Positions 1 to 9,629 of a stretch of DNA of 64,000 bases are shown piece by piece. The notes under the pieces were generated by a model that had not been told where the DNA came from, did not search any database, and saw nothing but the letters and a program-made list of their open reading frames with translations. Origin of the DNA: Pseudomonas parafulva NBRC 16636 = DSM 17004 (GTDB lineage: Bacteria; Pseudomonadota; Gammaproteobacteria; Pseudomonadales; Pseudomonadaceae); NCBI RefSeq assembly GCF_000730645.1, contig NZ_BBIU01000006.1:62001-126000 (forward strand), read 5' to 3'. Position 1 is the stretch's first letter. Every line of letters starts with the position of its first letter. The translations under genes were made by a program, and so were the position numbers.

Positions 1-758
1 GCCCGCACATTCAGGCGCAGAGGCAGCGAGCTGACCTGCACCTGGCGGCCAGGGCGCGCACCGGTGGTTGGCTGCGCCTCTTCGTTGCTGGCCGCTGCAG
101 TGGCGGTGAAGGTCAGTGACGGGATAGCCAGGGTGCCGCTTTGCTGGGCGTACACGGCGTAGCGCGTTTCGATCACACCGTGCCTGACGCCGTTGATTTC
201 CTTCTCGTAGGTGCGCGATTCACCCAGCGGTTCCACCTTGGCGTTGTCCAGTTGCAGCGGGCTGAGGCTGCTGTCGTCGTACAGGGCTACGGAGTGGTAG
301 ATGCGCAGCGTCAGCACCGCTTGGGCCTGCACGTACACGTCGGGGGTGTCGAGCGTGGCCTCGATGAATACCTGGGCGTTGTCCTGGCGGCTGGCATCGG
401 CTTGCAGCACCTGCAGGTCGATGGGTTGGCTGTACGACTGGCCCAGCTGCAGGGCCGGGATGCGCAGGCTACCGCTGCGCCGCGGCAGCAGGGTGATGAT
501 CCAGCGGGTGCTGGCCCGGGTTTCACCGTCCAGGCTGTGCAGGCTGTTGAGCTGGCGGGTGCTGCGCACGTCGAAGTCGCCCTCAAGGGCACGCAGGTCC
601 GGTTTGCCGAACTCGGTCACATCCTGGCTTTCCAGCGTCAGCTCAAGGCTTTCACCGGCCTCCAGGCGGCTGCGGTCGACGCTGGCGGTCAGCGAGGGTT
701 CGGCATGGGCCAGCACGGCCCACAGCAGACTGAGGAGAAAGACGCCGTAGCGACTCAT
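1..758 (-). CDS. BatD-family protein (oxygen-tolerance/Bat operon), C-terminus outside window
   Basis: This is the N-terminal ~252 residues of a BatD-like protein. The gene runs off the left edge of the window. It starts at the ATG at 758, which overlaps the stop of the upstream VWA/TPR gene by 4 bases (ATGA), so the two are translationally coupled. The N-terminus is a clear signal peptide (hydrophobic stretch ending in AHA), followed by the BatD beginning with a repeated beta-sandwich style sequence (SRLEAGESLELTLES). BatD proteins are anchored in the inner membrane with most of the chain periplasmic, and are encoded with MoxR ATPases and VWA proteins. Their biochemical role is not established. 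It is the last visible gene of the six-gene minus-strand operon that begins at 5940. The family call is firm, the function is not. Confidence 0.85.
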   Translation of the reverse strand, partial: MSRYGVFLLSLLWAVLAHAEPSLTASVDRSRLEAGESLELTLESQDVTEFGKPDLRALEGDFDVRSTRQLNSLHSLDGETRASTRWIITLLPRRSGSLRIPALQLGQSYSQPIDLQVLQADASRQDNAQVFIEATLDTPDVYVQAQAVLTLRIYHSVALYDDSSLSPLQLDNAKVEPLGESRTYEKEINGVRHGVIETRYAVYAQQSGTLAIPSLTFTATAAASNEEAQPTTGARPGRQVQVSSLPLRLNVR

Positions 759-2476
759 TGTGTTGGGGTTTCCTGATGCAATTGCTGTTCATACCAGAAT
801 TTGCGCCGCAGCAGCTGCGCCGGGTTGTCCGGGATTTCCCGCAGCCATTGTTCCAGCGCCTGACGCTGCTCGGCGTCCAGTGCATTGGATGCCGGGCGCT
901 GTGGGGGCTGGACGACGCTGTCATCGTCGCCGGCCTGGTTGCCCGGGCTGGCCTGGCTATTGTCGCTGCTGTCCCCGCTGTTGTCTGCGCCTGCCTGTGG
1001 GTCGTTGCCGGGTGTGCCTTCGGCTTGGCTGCTGGCCGAGCTGCTGTTGCCGTCGGTTTCCCGGCCGGGCGTGCCTTGGGCCTCGCCGCTGGCGGGCTGT
1101 TCTTCGGCCTTGCCCTGGCGCTGTTGCAGCATTTGCTCGACCAGCGCCTGGTTAGCCAGTGCCGCCTGCAAGTCCGGCTGGCGGTCCAGTGCCTGTTCGT
1201 AGGCATCCAGGGCGGCTTCCAGTTCACCGCTGCGTGCCAAGGCGTTGCCGCGGTTGTAGTGGTCGGCAGCTGTATCCCCCTGTGAAAATGCCTCGGCGGC
1301 CCCTGCATAGTCTCCGGCCTGGTACAGCGCCATGCCGCGCCATTGCGAGTTCTGGAAGTGGCGTGCGGCGCTGGCCGGGCGGTTTTGTTCAAGCAGGTGC
1401 TGGCCTTGCTGGTCGGGCCGCAGCCACAGGTCGGTGAACTCGAAGGCGTGGCTGGGCTGAGGCACGGCCAGCAACAACGGCAGGCAGAACAACCAGCCGC
1501 GCCGCCCGGCGCAGGCCGCCAGCAGCAGCAGGGGGATGAGCAACCAGTAACCCTGGTCGGCCCAGCTGTCCAACTGCAACGTCTGCCCCTCGTTGCGCGC
1601 CGTATGCGGGTTGTCGAACAGCCCCAGGCCGCGCAGGTCGAGGTCGTCGATACGGGCATGCCGGTAGCGCCCGCCGGTACCACTGATAAAACCCTTGAGG
1701 GCGGCGTTGTCCAGCCGGGGCAGCAGAATGCCCCCCTGATCGTCCTTGAGATACTCACCGTTGGCCTGCCGCACGGGCGCGCCGTCGCGGCTGCCAATCC
1801 CCAGCATCAGCAGGCTTGGCCCCTGGCGGCCCAGCGCCTGGCTGATACCTTGGCGCTCTGCCGCGCTGAGTGACGAACCGATCAACAGCAGCCGCCCCTG
1901 GCCCAGGCCGCTCTGGGCCAGTAATGCCAGGCCTTTCTGCACGGCCAGGTCAGCGCGTTGGCCGGCCTTGGGCATGATCGAGGGGTCGATGGCCTCAAGC
2001 AGGTTGCGGGTGGTCGCCAGGTCGTCGGACAGCGGCACCAGGGTGTGCGCAGAACCTGCATAGACCACCAGCGCAGTCTGGCTGTCGCGGCGGTGCTCGA
2101 GCAGGTCGAGCACCTTGCGCCGAGCCTGCTCCAGGCGGTTGGGCGGGCTGTCCTCGGCGAGCATTTGCGGGGTGAGTTCCAGCAGGATCACCAGCGGGTC
2201 GGCGGGGCGCTGGCGGCTCTCTTCCACGCGTTGCCAGCTGGGGCCCAACAGGGCCAGTACCGCCAGTGTCCAGGCCAGGCCCAGGGCCACCCATGGCAGC
2301 TTGCTGGTGCTGCCACTGCCGCCCCCCAGCAGCACACCATGGAACGCCGCTGGCAGGATCATCTGCCAGCGCCCGGCGCGCTTGCGCCGGTGCCAGAGCT
2401 TGAACAGCAGCCAGGCCAGCACAGGGACGGTCAACAGCCACAGGGGGCGCAACCATTGCGGCCAGAGTTCGATCAT
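755..2476 (-). CDS. VWA domain plus TPR protein (BatB/BatC fusion type)
   Basis: A 573-residue membrane protein. I chose the ATG at 2476, because it overlaps the stop of the upstream batA-like gene by 4 bases, over an in-frame extension up to 2581. An N-terminal membrane helix (residues ~10-28) and a second near 50-75 precede a von Willebrand A-like domain. A further transmembrane helix follows, then a TPR-like segment (roughly residues 355-440), and a low-complexity tail rich in Gln, Gly, Ser, Asn and Asp. The first metal-ion site motif, which is DxSxS in BatA, reads LELTPQM here, so this VWA domain probably does not bind metal in the usual way. VWA/TPR Bat proteins act with BatA, BatD and a MoxR ATPase in an envelope complex of unclear role. 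Confidence 0.87.
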   Translation of the reverse strand: MIELWPQWLRPLWLLTVPVLAWLLFKLWHRRKRAGRWQMILPAAFHGVLLGGGSGSTSKLPWVALGLAWTLAVLALLGPSWQRVEESRQRPADPLVILLELTPQMLAEDSPPNRLEQARRKVLDLLEHRRDSQTALVVYAGSAHTLVPLSDDLATTRNLLEAIDPSIMPKAGQRADLAVQKGLALLAQSGLGQGRLLLIGSSLSAAERQGISQALGRQGPSLLMLGIGSRDGAPVRQANGEYLKDDQGGILLPRLDNAALKGFISGTGGRYRHARIDDLDLRGLGLFDNPHTARNEGQTLQLDSWADQGYWLLIPLLLLAACAGRRGWLFCLPLLLAVPQPSHAFEFTDLWLRPDQQGQHLLEQNRPASAARHFQNSQWRGMALYQAGDYAGAAEAFSQGDTAADHYNRGNALARSGELEAALDAYEQALDRQPDLQAALANQALVEQMLQQRQGKAEEQPASGEAQGTPGRETDGNSSSASSQAEGTPGNDPQAGADNSGDSSDNSQASPGNQAGDDDSVVQPPQRPASNALDAEQRQALEQWLREIPDNPAQLLRRKFWYEQQLHQETPTQ

Positions 2477-3549
2477 CGTGGTTTCCTCAGGCGCAGGCGC
2501 TTGAGGCGCTGGCGCCATTCGGGGTGCGGCTGCAGGAAGCGCGGCTTGCGTAACTGGCGTTGCAACAGGTTGTCGGGCCATTGCACTGCCACCACCAGCA
2601 GCACGCTCAGTAGCAGCGCCAACGCCAGTGGCCAGGCATACAAGGCCTTGGCCGTACGCGCCTGGGTGGGCTGCTGGGCCACCGGTTCCAACCGGTCAAG
2701 GGTATCGCCGATGGCGCTCAGCTCGGCGCCATCGTGGGCGCGGAAATACGCGCCGTGGGTAATCTCGGCGATTTCCCGCAGCGAGGCTTCATCCAGGTCC
2801 AGGCTTGGGTTGAGGCCGAGCAGGCCAGGCGTGCCGGTGGCGTCCGGGTTGGCACCGATACCGATGGTGTAGATACGCACGGCCTCCTGCGCTGCCAGCC
2901 GGGCAGCGGTCAGCGGGTGAATCTGCCCGCCGTTGTTGGCACCGTCGGTGATCAGCACCAGCACCCGGCTTTGCGCGGGGCGCTGGCGCAGGCGCTTGAC
3001 CGCCAGGCCAATGGCGTCGCCCAGCGCGGTGTTCTTGCCGGCGATGCCGATTTGCGCTTCGTCAAGGAAGGTGCGCACGGTGCGCCGGTCGAAGGTAAGC
3101 GGGGCTTGCAGGTACGCCTGGCTGCCAAACAGGATCAGGCCAACCCGATCGCCCCGGCGGTCCTGCAAGAAGTCGCCCATTAGCGCCTTCACCAGGTCCA
3201 GCCGGCTGATATCGTCGTTTTTCCACTGCATGTCGGGGAAGTCCATCGACCCCGACACGTCCACCGCTACCAGCAAGTCACGACCGCTGGCCGCCACTGG
3301 CACGGGTTCGCCCAGCCATTGCGGGCGTGCGGCCGCCAGCAGCAACAGCGACCAAATGATGATGAAGGGTGCCTGGTGGCGCCAGGTGGGCAGGTTCAGC
3401 CGCGCCCGGCGCCCGGCCAGGCCTTCCAGCTCGCGCAGGAAGCCCACCTTCAGCACCGGCTCGCCGCTGTCGGCAGCCGGCAGCAGCAGCCGTGCCAGCC
3501 AAGGCAGCGGCAACAACGCGAAGACCCACGGCCAGGCCAGCTCAAACAT
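2473..3549 (-). CDS. BatA-like VWA domain membrane protein
   Basis: A 358-residue protein with an N-terminal hydrophobic segment (residues 1-25), a second helix near 60-75, a VWA domain and a C-terminal helix near 305-325. The MIDAS metal site is intact: DVSGS at residues 97-101, with a following threonine region (DRRTVRTF) and a DGANNGG loop. This fits the Aerotolerance_N/VWA architecture of BatA. The start at 3549 overlaps the upstream DUF4381 gene by 8 bases, and its stop overlaps the next gene by 4, so translation is coupled throughout. It probably presents its VWA domain to the periplasm and binds partner proteins through the metal site. The MoxR ATPase upstream is the presumed remodeller. 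Confidence 0.88.
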   Translation of the reverse strand: MFELAWPWVFALLPLPWLARLLLPAADSGEPVLKVGFLRELEGLAGRRARLNLPTWRHQAPFIIIWSLLLLAAARPQWLGEPVPVAASGRDLLVAVDVSGSMDFPDMQWKNDDISRLDLVKALMGDFLQDRRGDRVGLILFGSQAYLQAPLTFDRRTVRTFLDEAQIGIAGKNTALGDAIGLAVKRLRQRPAQSRVLVLITDGANNGGQIHPLTAARLAAQEAVRIYTIGIGANPDATGTPGLLGLNPSLDLDEASLREIAEITHGAYFRAHDGAELSAIGDTLDRLEPVAQQPTQARTAKALYAWPLALALLLSVLLVVAVQWPDNLLQRQLRKPRFLQPHPEWRQRLKRLRLRKPR

Positions 3550-4036
3550 GTTTGCGGATCCAGGTTTCGACGGCCTGGCTGAGCCCGACGATTGCCTTGT
3601 CGTCGAGCCGACACTCAGGCTTGTAGGCGCCTTCTACCAGCACCATCCAGCGCGTCAGGCCAGCCGCTGGGCAGCGGTTGTCGAGAAACGCCAGCCATTG
3701 CCGGCCATTGAGCGTATGACTGTTGGCGAAAGGGTAGTGGCTGCGGCACAAGCGCTTGAGCAATGCATTGAGCTGCTGCAGCCAGGCACCGGCCGGGGCG
3801 TTGTCGTAGGGGCGCGCCAGGCGGGCCAGCTCGTCGAGGGCGGCAACACGGGCCGGGTCCAAGGGTTGCTCGGCACGCACCACGCGGCGCTTGCGCGGCC
3901 GCCAGTGGCGCACCCGCCACAGGCCCCAGCCTGTCAGTGGCAGCAACGCCAGCAACACCCACCAGCCCGGTGCCGGTGGCCACAGGCTTACAGCGGCCGG
4001 TGTGATCAGTGGCTGCAACTGGTCCAGGGGGGTCAC
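3542..4036 (-). CDS. DUF4381 domain protein, Bat operon
   Basis: A 164-residue protein of the DUF4381 family, the small membrane protein regularly found between DUF58 and BatA genes. A single transmembrane helix lies at about residues 26-45 (PGWWVLLALLPLTGWGL), followed by a basic stretch (RPRKRRVVR) and a soluble alpha-helical domain with a short KRLCRSHYP motif. The start codon is GTG at 4036, overlapping the stop of the DUF58 gene (GTGA), which supports coupled translation. The positive-inside signal places the C-terminal domain in the cytoplasm. No enzymatic motif is visible. Confidence 0.85.
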   Translation of the reverse strand: MTPLDQLQPLITPAAVSLWPPAPGWWVLLALLPLTGWGLWRVRHWRPRKRRVVRAEQPLDPARVAALDELARLARPYDNAPAGAWLQQLNALLKRLCRSHYPFANSHTLNGRQWLAFLDNRCPAAGLTRWMVLVEGAYKPECRLDDKAIVGLSQAVETWIRKHV

Positions 4037-4977
4037 GGGTTGCTCCCCCTGCGCTGTGCGCTCAGGTATTCACGCAATTGTTCGATCATCTCGCTCTGGG
4101 TGCTCAGCGGCATCAGCAGCACCCGCAGCTTCTGCGCCATCAGCTCCCAGCGTTCGACACGGGCCTCTGCCTGCTGCCGGTAGGCCAGGCGCAGGCCATC
4201 GTCCAGGGTGTCGAGCTCCAGTTGCGCCCCACGCTGGGCAAAGCGCAGCAGGCCAGCGGCCGGCAGGGCATGGTCGAGCGGGTCTGACACCGGCATCAGC
4301 AGCAGGTCGCAATGCCGTGACAGCATGGCCAGGTGCTGCTCGCACTGAGGGGTCAGCGAGCGCTCGTCACAGATCACGATGGCCAGGCTGCCGGGGCGCA
4401 GGACCTCGCGTGCACGGCGCAGGGCCAGGCCCAGGCTGTCGGCCTGGGCAACGCCCTCGGTGTGCAGCGACTGGTTGACCTTGGCCAGCCGGTTGAGCAG
4501 TTGCAGCAGGCTCTGCTTGCTGCGCCTGGGCTTGATTTCGTGCGGGTCGTTGTCGCCGAACACCAGGCCGCCGATCCGGTCGTTATGGCCCAGCGCGGCC
4601 CAACCGAACAGTGCCGCCGCCTGAGCCGCCAGCACCGACTTGAACATCAGCCCCGAGCCAAAGAACAACCGTTGGCTTTGCTCGACCAGAATGAAGATGG
4701 GCCGCTCGCGCTCCTCATGGAACAGTTTGGTATGCGGTTCCTGGGTACGTGCGGTAACCCGCCAGTCGATGTTGCGCACGTCGTCGCCAGCCTGGTAGAC
4801 CCGCACCTGGTCGAAGTCCACGCCGCGCCCACGCAGCTTGGAGTGGTGCAGGCCCACCAGCGGGCTGCGTTGGCCTGGCTTGGAGAACAGCTGGATCTCG
4901 CGCACACGGTGGCGCATGTCGATCAGCTCGGCAAGGCCGATGCGGATGCCGGGTTCGGCCAGCTGGGAGGGCGGCAT
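4033..4977 (-). CDS. DUF58 domain protein, Bat operon
   Basis: A 314-residue soluble DUF58 protein. The family signature is visible near residues 60-80 as the stretch YQAGDDVRNIDWRVTART, followed by the H-TKLFHEER segment. The C-terminal half is VWA-like (LAIVICDERSL). DUF58 proteins accompany MoxR ATPases across bacteria and are thought to work with them and the VWA membrane proteins as a chaperone-like module. That role is inferred from genomic association rather than direct biochemistry. The ATG at 4977 lies three bases after the moxR stop. The stop overlaps the DUF4381 gene start. Confidence 0.88.
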   Translation of the reverse strand: MPPSQLAEPGIRIGLAELIDMRHRVREIQLFSKPGQRSPLVGLHHSKLRGRGVDFDQVRVYQAGDDVRNIDWRVTARTQEPHTKLFHEERERPIFILVEQSQRLFFGSGLMFKSVLAAQAAALFGWAALGHNDRIGGLVFGDNDPHEIKPRRSKQSLLQLLNRLAKVNQSLHTEGVAQADSLGLALRRAREVLRPGSLAIVICDERSLTPQCEQHLAMLSRHCDLLLMPVSDPLDHALPAAGLLRFAQRGAQLELDTLDDGLRLAYRQQAEARVERWELMAQKLRVLLMPLSTQSEMIEQLREYLSAQRRGSNP

Positions 4978-4980
4978 GGG

Positions 4981-5940
<960 letters not shown>

Positions 5941-6167
5941 CGATGGCGGTTCCTGGTAGGGGGCCACGGGCTGCTGATAGCAGCAGCCCTGGCAAGGGCT
6001 GATACTTTAATCCATCCGGGGGGGCGGCGACCAATGGCGGCTTGGAAATTTATCCGCGGCCGTGCGCTGGCAACTGCAGAAATATCCGGCCCAGGGTGGG
6101 GCATTGGCTGATGGTGGGGCGGTGGCGGGCGGCGCTTGCTTGTGTTTTTCAGCGAGCAGGCGCGACC

Positions 6168-7469
6168 ATGATGAAAGCCGATAGCCCCACCTTTGACTCA
6201 ACCAGCCCAGTCACACTGCGCTTTGGCGTGTTTTTCGACGGTACGGGTAACAACCAGCACAACGCGCTGGCGCCATCACCCAAGGGCGGGAAGGGCGCGA
6301 GCTACGAGAGCGCCCTGACCAATGTGGCCCTGTTGCACGCGCTCTACCCGGTGCATCCGTTGCGGGGCAAACCATTGCAAGTGTGCTTCAAAGTTTACGT
6401 GGCCGGTATCGGCACCCAGGCCGGGGAGGCGGACGATGCGTATTCGTCGGCGACCGGCCGCGGCCGTAGCGGGGTGCAGGCGCGGGTGGAGGAGACCTTG
6501 GCCGACATCGCCCGGGCGTTGGCGCAGTGGCGGCAGCAGCACCCGCACGCCAACGTGCAGTGCGTGGCGTTCGACCTGTTTGGCTTCAGCCGTGGCGCCG
6601 CAGCGGCGCGGCACCTGGCCAACCTGTTGCATGATCGCGGTGCGATACCGCTGAACTGCGCTGTGAATGTGAATTTCGTCGGCCTGTTCGACACGGTGGC
6701 GGCCATCATCGCACCGCTACGAGGCGGCTTCGACCCGGCTGACGAACGCCTGGGTGGCCTGCGCCTGGGCCTGAGTGCCGGCATTGCCCGGCAGGTGGTG
6801 CAGTTGGTGGCTGCCGATGAGCAGCGGCATAACTTCCCGTTGGTACTCAGTGGCCACGACATCCGGTTGCCGGGTGTGCATTCGAACATCGGCGGGGGCT
6901 ACCCGGACACGACCCATGAGCAGGTATTGCTGTGCAAGCCTGAGTCCCAGTACGTGCCGTTGGCCACGCGTGTCGAGAACACGGGTGCCTACGCCAGAGT
7001 GGCTGCCTTGCAGAGTGCCCTGGCTGGCAAGCTGGGTGATCCGGCCCCGGAACTGGTGACCTGGGAGCACCCCGTCCCTGGCGGCGCGCGGGGCGAGGAA
7101 CAGAAGCAGGTCTATGTGGCGCTGAGCCGAGCACGAGACGTGGCGGGGCATCTGTCGCGGGTGTACCTGAGCATCATGCATGCATTGGCGCTGCGGGCCG
7201 GCGTACCCCTCGCGCCGCTGGGCAATGACCCGCATCACCAGGTGCCTGAAGACTTGCATGCCATAAGTCGCAAACTGCATGCTTACGCGTTGGGCGAGCA
7301 GAAGCAGCTGGGGCTGGACGCCGCCGAAGCCCGCCTGCTGCAAGCCCGCTACGTGCATACATCGGCGCACTGGAATGCCCTCAAAGGGCTGCGCAGCAGT
7401 GCACTCGACGCGTTGTTCATCAACCGGCCCGCGGCGGCGGGCCGGGTAATCCTTGCCAACCCGGTCTAG
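6168..7469 (+). CDS. DUF2235 (Tle1-like phospholipase fold) protein
   Basis: A 433-residue DUF2235 protein. The diagnostic motif FFDGTGNN is at residues 22-29, and the GxSxG nucleophile elbow GFSRG is at 139-143 (Ser141), followed by AAAARHLAN. A later conserved stretch reads HSNIGGGYPD, giving the family's catalytic Asp region. DUF2235 is the catalytic domain of type VI secretion lipase effectors of the Tle1 family, though many members have no proven secretion. The start is the first of two adjacent ATGs at 6168-6173. The frame extends upstream but without a convincing ribosome site. No signal peptide, VgrG, PAAR, chaperone or immunity gene lies next to it, so it is an orphan here. It is divergent from the MoxR operon. 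Confidence 0.82.
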   Translation: MMKADSPTFDSTSPVTLRFGVFFDGTGNNQHNALAPSPKGGKGASYESALTNVALLHALYPVHPLRGKPLQVCFKVYVAGIGTQAGEADDAYSSATGRGRSGVQARVEETLADIARALAQWRQQHPHANVQCVAFDLFGFSRGAAAARHLANLLHDRGAIPLNCAVNVNFVGLFDTVAAIIAPLRGGFDPADERLGGLRLGLSAGIARQVVQLVAADEQRHNFPLVLSGHDIRLPGVHSNIGGGYPDTTHEQVLLCKPESQYVPLATRVENTGAYARVAALQSALAGKLGDPAPELVTWEHPVPGGARGEEQKQVYVALSRARDVAGHLSRVYLSIMHALALRAGVPLAPLGNDPHHQVPEDLHAISRKLHAYALGEQKQLGLDAAEARLLQARYVHTSAHWNALKGLRSSALDALFINRPAAAGRVILANPV

Positions 7470-7626
7470 CGGCTGTTCGGGGCGCGGCTGAGCGCCTGGG
7501 TTGGCGCCACCTATCGATCACGTTGATGAATACTATCGACTGGCGTGCCTCGGGCTCTGCCGCCCAGCCCTCTACAATCACCCCCCCTGATGTCACCCGC
7601 CTTGCGCCTATTCCAGGCGCCCTGTA

Positions 7627-8868
7627 ATGGAATTTTGCCCAATGCCAAGCGCCAGCCCGGCCCCTCGCGGTTTGCCCGAGCACAATCAACAGAGCCTGAC
7701 CCAGCAGTGGTTGGCAATTCTTTCGGTCGCCGTCGGCGCATTCGCCCTGGTGACCAGTGAATTCCTGCCGGTGGGGGTGCTCAACGATGTGGCCAACGAC
7801 CTGGGCATCAGTGCCGGCCTTGCCGGGCTGATGGTGACCTTGCCCGGTATCATGGCCGCCCTGGCGGCACCGGCCATTTCCGTAGGGGTTGGCGGGCTCG
7901 ACCGTCGTTACCTGCTGATCGGCCTGACGCTGGTGATGATCCTGGCCAACGCGATAGTGGCCTTCGCCAGCAACTTCCACCTGTTGCTGCTCGGCCGCGT
8001 GCTGCTGGGCGTGAGCATCGGCGGCTTCTGGGCAACCGCCATCGCGCTGAGCGGCCGCCTGGCACCTGACAGCATGGGCGTGGCCAAGGCCAACTCGATC
8101 ATCATGGCCGGTGTCACACTGGCCACGGTGGTGGGCGTACCGGTAGGTACCTGGCTGAGTGGCTTGATGGGCTGGCGCATGACCTTTCTGGTCACTGCAC
8201 TGGTCGGCGTGCCGGTGCTGTTGGCCCAGGTGTTCCTGCTGCCACGGCTGATGCCGGAGCAGGCCATCCGCGTGCGTGACCTGCCCGCGCTGTTCATCAA
8301 CCCGCAGGCGCGTGTCGGCCTTATTGCGGTGCTGCTGATAGGCATGGCGCACTTTGCCGCCTACACCTACGTCGCGCCGTTCTTCAAGCAAAGTGCGGGT
8401 TTCGACGGGCCCACGATCGGTTCACTGTTGCTGCTCTACGGGGTGGCTGGCTTCATGGGCAATATCTTTGCAGGGTTCGCTGCCAACCGAAGCGTGCGTC
8501 ACAGCCTGTTGCTGGTAGCGCTGCTGATTGCGCTGAGCACTGCGTTGTTCCCGCACTTCGCCACCGACATGAGCGGTGCGGCGATGCTGATTGCCCTGTG
8601 GGGCTTCGCCTTCGGCGCGTTCCCCGCGTGCGCCAACATCTGGATGTTCGTGGTAGCGCCCAAGGATGTGGAGCGGGGCATGCCGCTGTTCGTGGCCATG
8701 TTCCAGGTGATTATCGCGGTGGGGTCGTTCTTTGGCGGCCAGGTGGTCGACCACCTGGGCACCGGCGTATTGCTGAGCATGGCCACTGCCCTTGCAGGGT
8801 GTGGCTTTGTGACCGTGCTGGTATTGGGGCGTGGTGTCAGCAATGAGTTGGCTGGGCAGCCTGGCTGA
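7627..8868 (+). CDS. MFS transporter, DHA1 family (NepI/purine exporter-like)
   Basis: A 413-residue 12-helix major facilitator. An N-terminal cytoplasmic leader (residues 1-28) precedes helix 1 (LAILSVAVGAFALVTSEF), which carries the TSEFLPVG motif typical of the NepI/SotB-type DHA1 exporters. The motif-A equivalent loop reads GVGGLDRRY and motif C lies in helix 5 (GVTLATVVGVPVGTWL). E. coli NepI exports purine ribonucleosides and analogues. The substrate here is an inference from family resemblance. An alternative start at 7642 (MPSASPAP) is possible, since neither ATG has a strong ribosome site. It is a stand-alone gene between the DUF2235 gene and a small periplasmic protein. Confidence 0.85.
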   Translation: MEFCPMPSASPAPRGLPEHNQQSLTQQWLAILSVAVGAFALVTSEFLPVGVLNDVANDLGISAGLAGLMVTLPGIMAALAAPAISVGVGGLDRRYLLIGLTLVMILANAIVAFASNFHLLLLGRVLLGVSIGGFWATAIALSGRLAPDSMGVAKANSIIMAGVTLATVVGVPVGTWLSGLMGWRMTFLVTALVGVPVLLAQVFLLPRLMPEQAIRVRDLPALFINPQARVGLIAVLLIGMAHFAAYTYVAPFFKQSAGFDGPTIGSLLLLYGVAGFMGNIFAGFAANRSVRHSLLLVALLIALSTALFPHFATDMSGAAMLIALWGFAFGAFPACANIWMFVVAPKDVERGMPLFVAMFQVIIAVGSFFGGQVVDHLGTGVLLSMATALAGCGFVTVLVLGRGVSNELAGQPG

Positions 8869-8950
8869 TCGAAGTGCCAGCCCCATCCAACTGAACGTTG
8901 CGCAATGCTGCCCGGTCGCATCTTTACACCACTTAATAAGGATGTGCGTC

Positions 8951-9223
8951 ATGAAAGCGATCAAGCAACTGTTCACTGGCCTTGCCCTGATTGGCACCCT
9001 GGGCGCTGCTTCGGCCTGGGCTGATCAGCCTGGCGCTGACTGGAAAGTGAACAAGGACCAGGCCGAGGCTGCCCTGAAAGGTGCTGGCTACACCCAGATT
9101 ACCAAGATCGAGGCAGACGATGGTCACTGGGAAGGTGAGGGCATCAAGGCCGATGGCAAGCAGTATGAATTCAAGGTCGACCCTCGCGATGGGCGCATCG
9201 TCAAGGATGAGTTGGACGACTGA
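8951..9223 (+). CDS. Small periplasmic PepSY-domain protein
   Basis: A 90-residue exported protein. AAGGA nine bases before the ATG at 8951 sets the start; a longer in-frame reading lacks this. Residues 1-23 are a signal peptide (hydrophobic core, cleavage after SAWA). The mature part, ~67 residues, is a single PepSY-type domain (EAALKGAGYTQITKIEADDG, then EFKVDPRDGRIV). Such small PepSY proteins are presumed to be periplasmic protease inhibitors or binding modules, but none with this exact layout is characterised to my knowledge. It is followed by a strong hairpin and a convergent CsbD gene. Confidence 0.85.
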   Translation: MKAIKQLFTGLALIGTLGAASAWADQPGADWKVNKDQAEAALKGAGYTQITKIEADDGHWEGEGIKADGKQYEFKVDPRDGRIVKDELDD

Positions 9224-9230
9224 TCAAGTG

Positions 9231-9258
9231 CCAGGCCCGCGCAGTCGTGCGGGCCTGG
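9231..9258. terminator. Inverted repeat between convergent PepSY and CsbD genes
   Basis: A 10-bp perfect stem (CCAGGCCCGC / GCGGGCCTGG) with an 8-base loop sits just after the PepSY gene stop and just after the convergent CsbD gene. There is no T-run on either side, so it may be a mRNA-stabilising or partial bidirectional terminator. Confidence 0.55.
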
Positions 9259-9267
9259 TGCGTTCGA

Positions 9268-9516
9268 TCAGCGGCGCAGCAGGCGCGACACCACCAGGGT
9301 GATGGCTGCGGTAATTGCCAGTGCGGCAATAGGTTTTTCCTTGACGAAGGTCGACACGCAATCCACGGCATCGCCGTAGCTTTTGGTCACCTGGCCTGCC
9401 GCCTGGCGGCCTTCGCCTTCGGCTTCCAGTGCCGGGTCATCTACCAGCCGGCCCACAGCGCTCTGTGCCTTGCCTGCAAGATTCTCTGCTACACCTTCGA
9501 TCTGTTCGCGCTTCAT
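9268..9516 (-). CDS. CsbD-like stress protein with C-terminal membrane helix
   Basis: An 82-residue protein. The N-terminal half matches the CsbD pattern (MKREQIEGVAENLAGKAQ, with repeated short alanine-glycine helices), and the C-terminal half ends in KEKP followed by a hydrophobic helix (IAALAITAAITLVVSRLL) and two arginines, the arrangement of YqjD/ElaB-type tail anchors. The start at 9516 is preceded by AAAGGA. Members are abundant general-stress proteins of unknown mechanism. The helix would anchor it in the inner membrane. Confidence 0.83.
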   Translation of the reverse strand: MKREQIEGVAENLAGKAQSAVGRLVDDPALEAEGEGRQAAGQVTKSYGDAVDCVSTFVKEKPIAALAITAAITLVVSRLLRR

Positions 9517-9629
9517 GGTTTGGTCATCCTTTCTCTGAACGGCATGGGTTAACAGCACAAGGTTAGGGCGCCCAGGGTGTGGAATGGTTCAAACTCAGCG
9601 TAAACGGTGCAGGGTTGGCCATCTCGCCG

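Noticed and set aside
7420-8391. 323-codon minus-strand frame opposite the MFS transporter
   Set aside because: Antisense shadow of the transporter; rich in His and Gln, with no domain.
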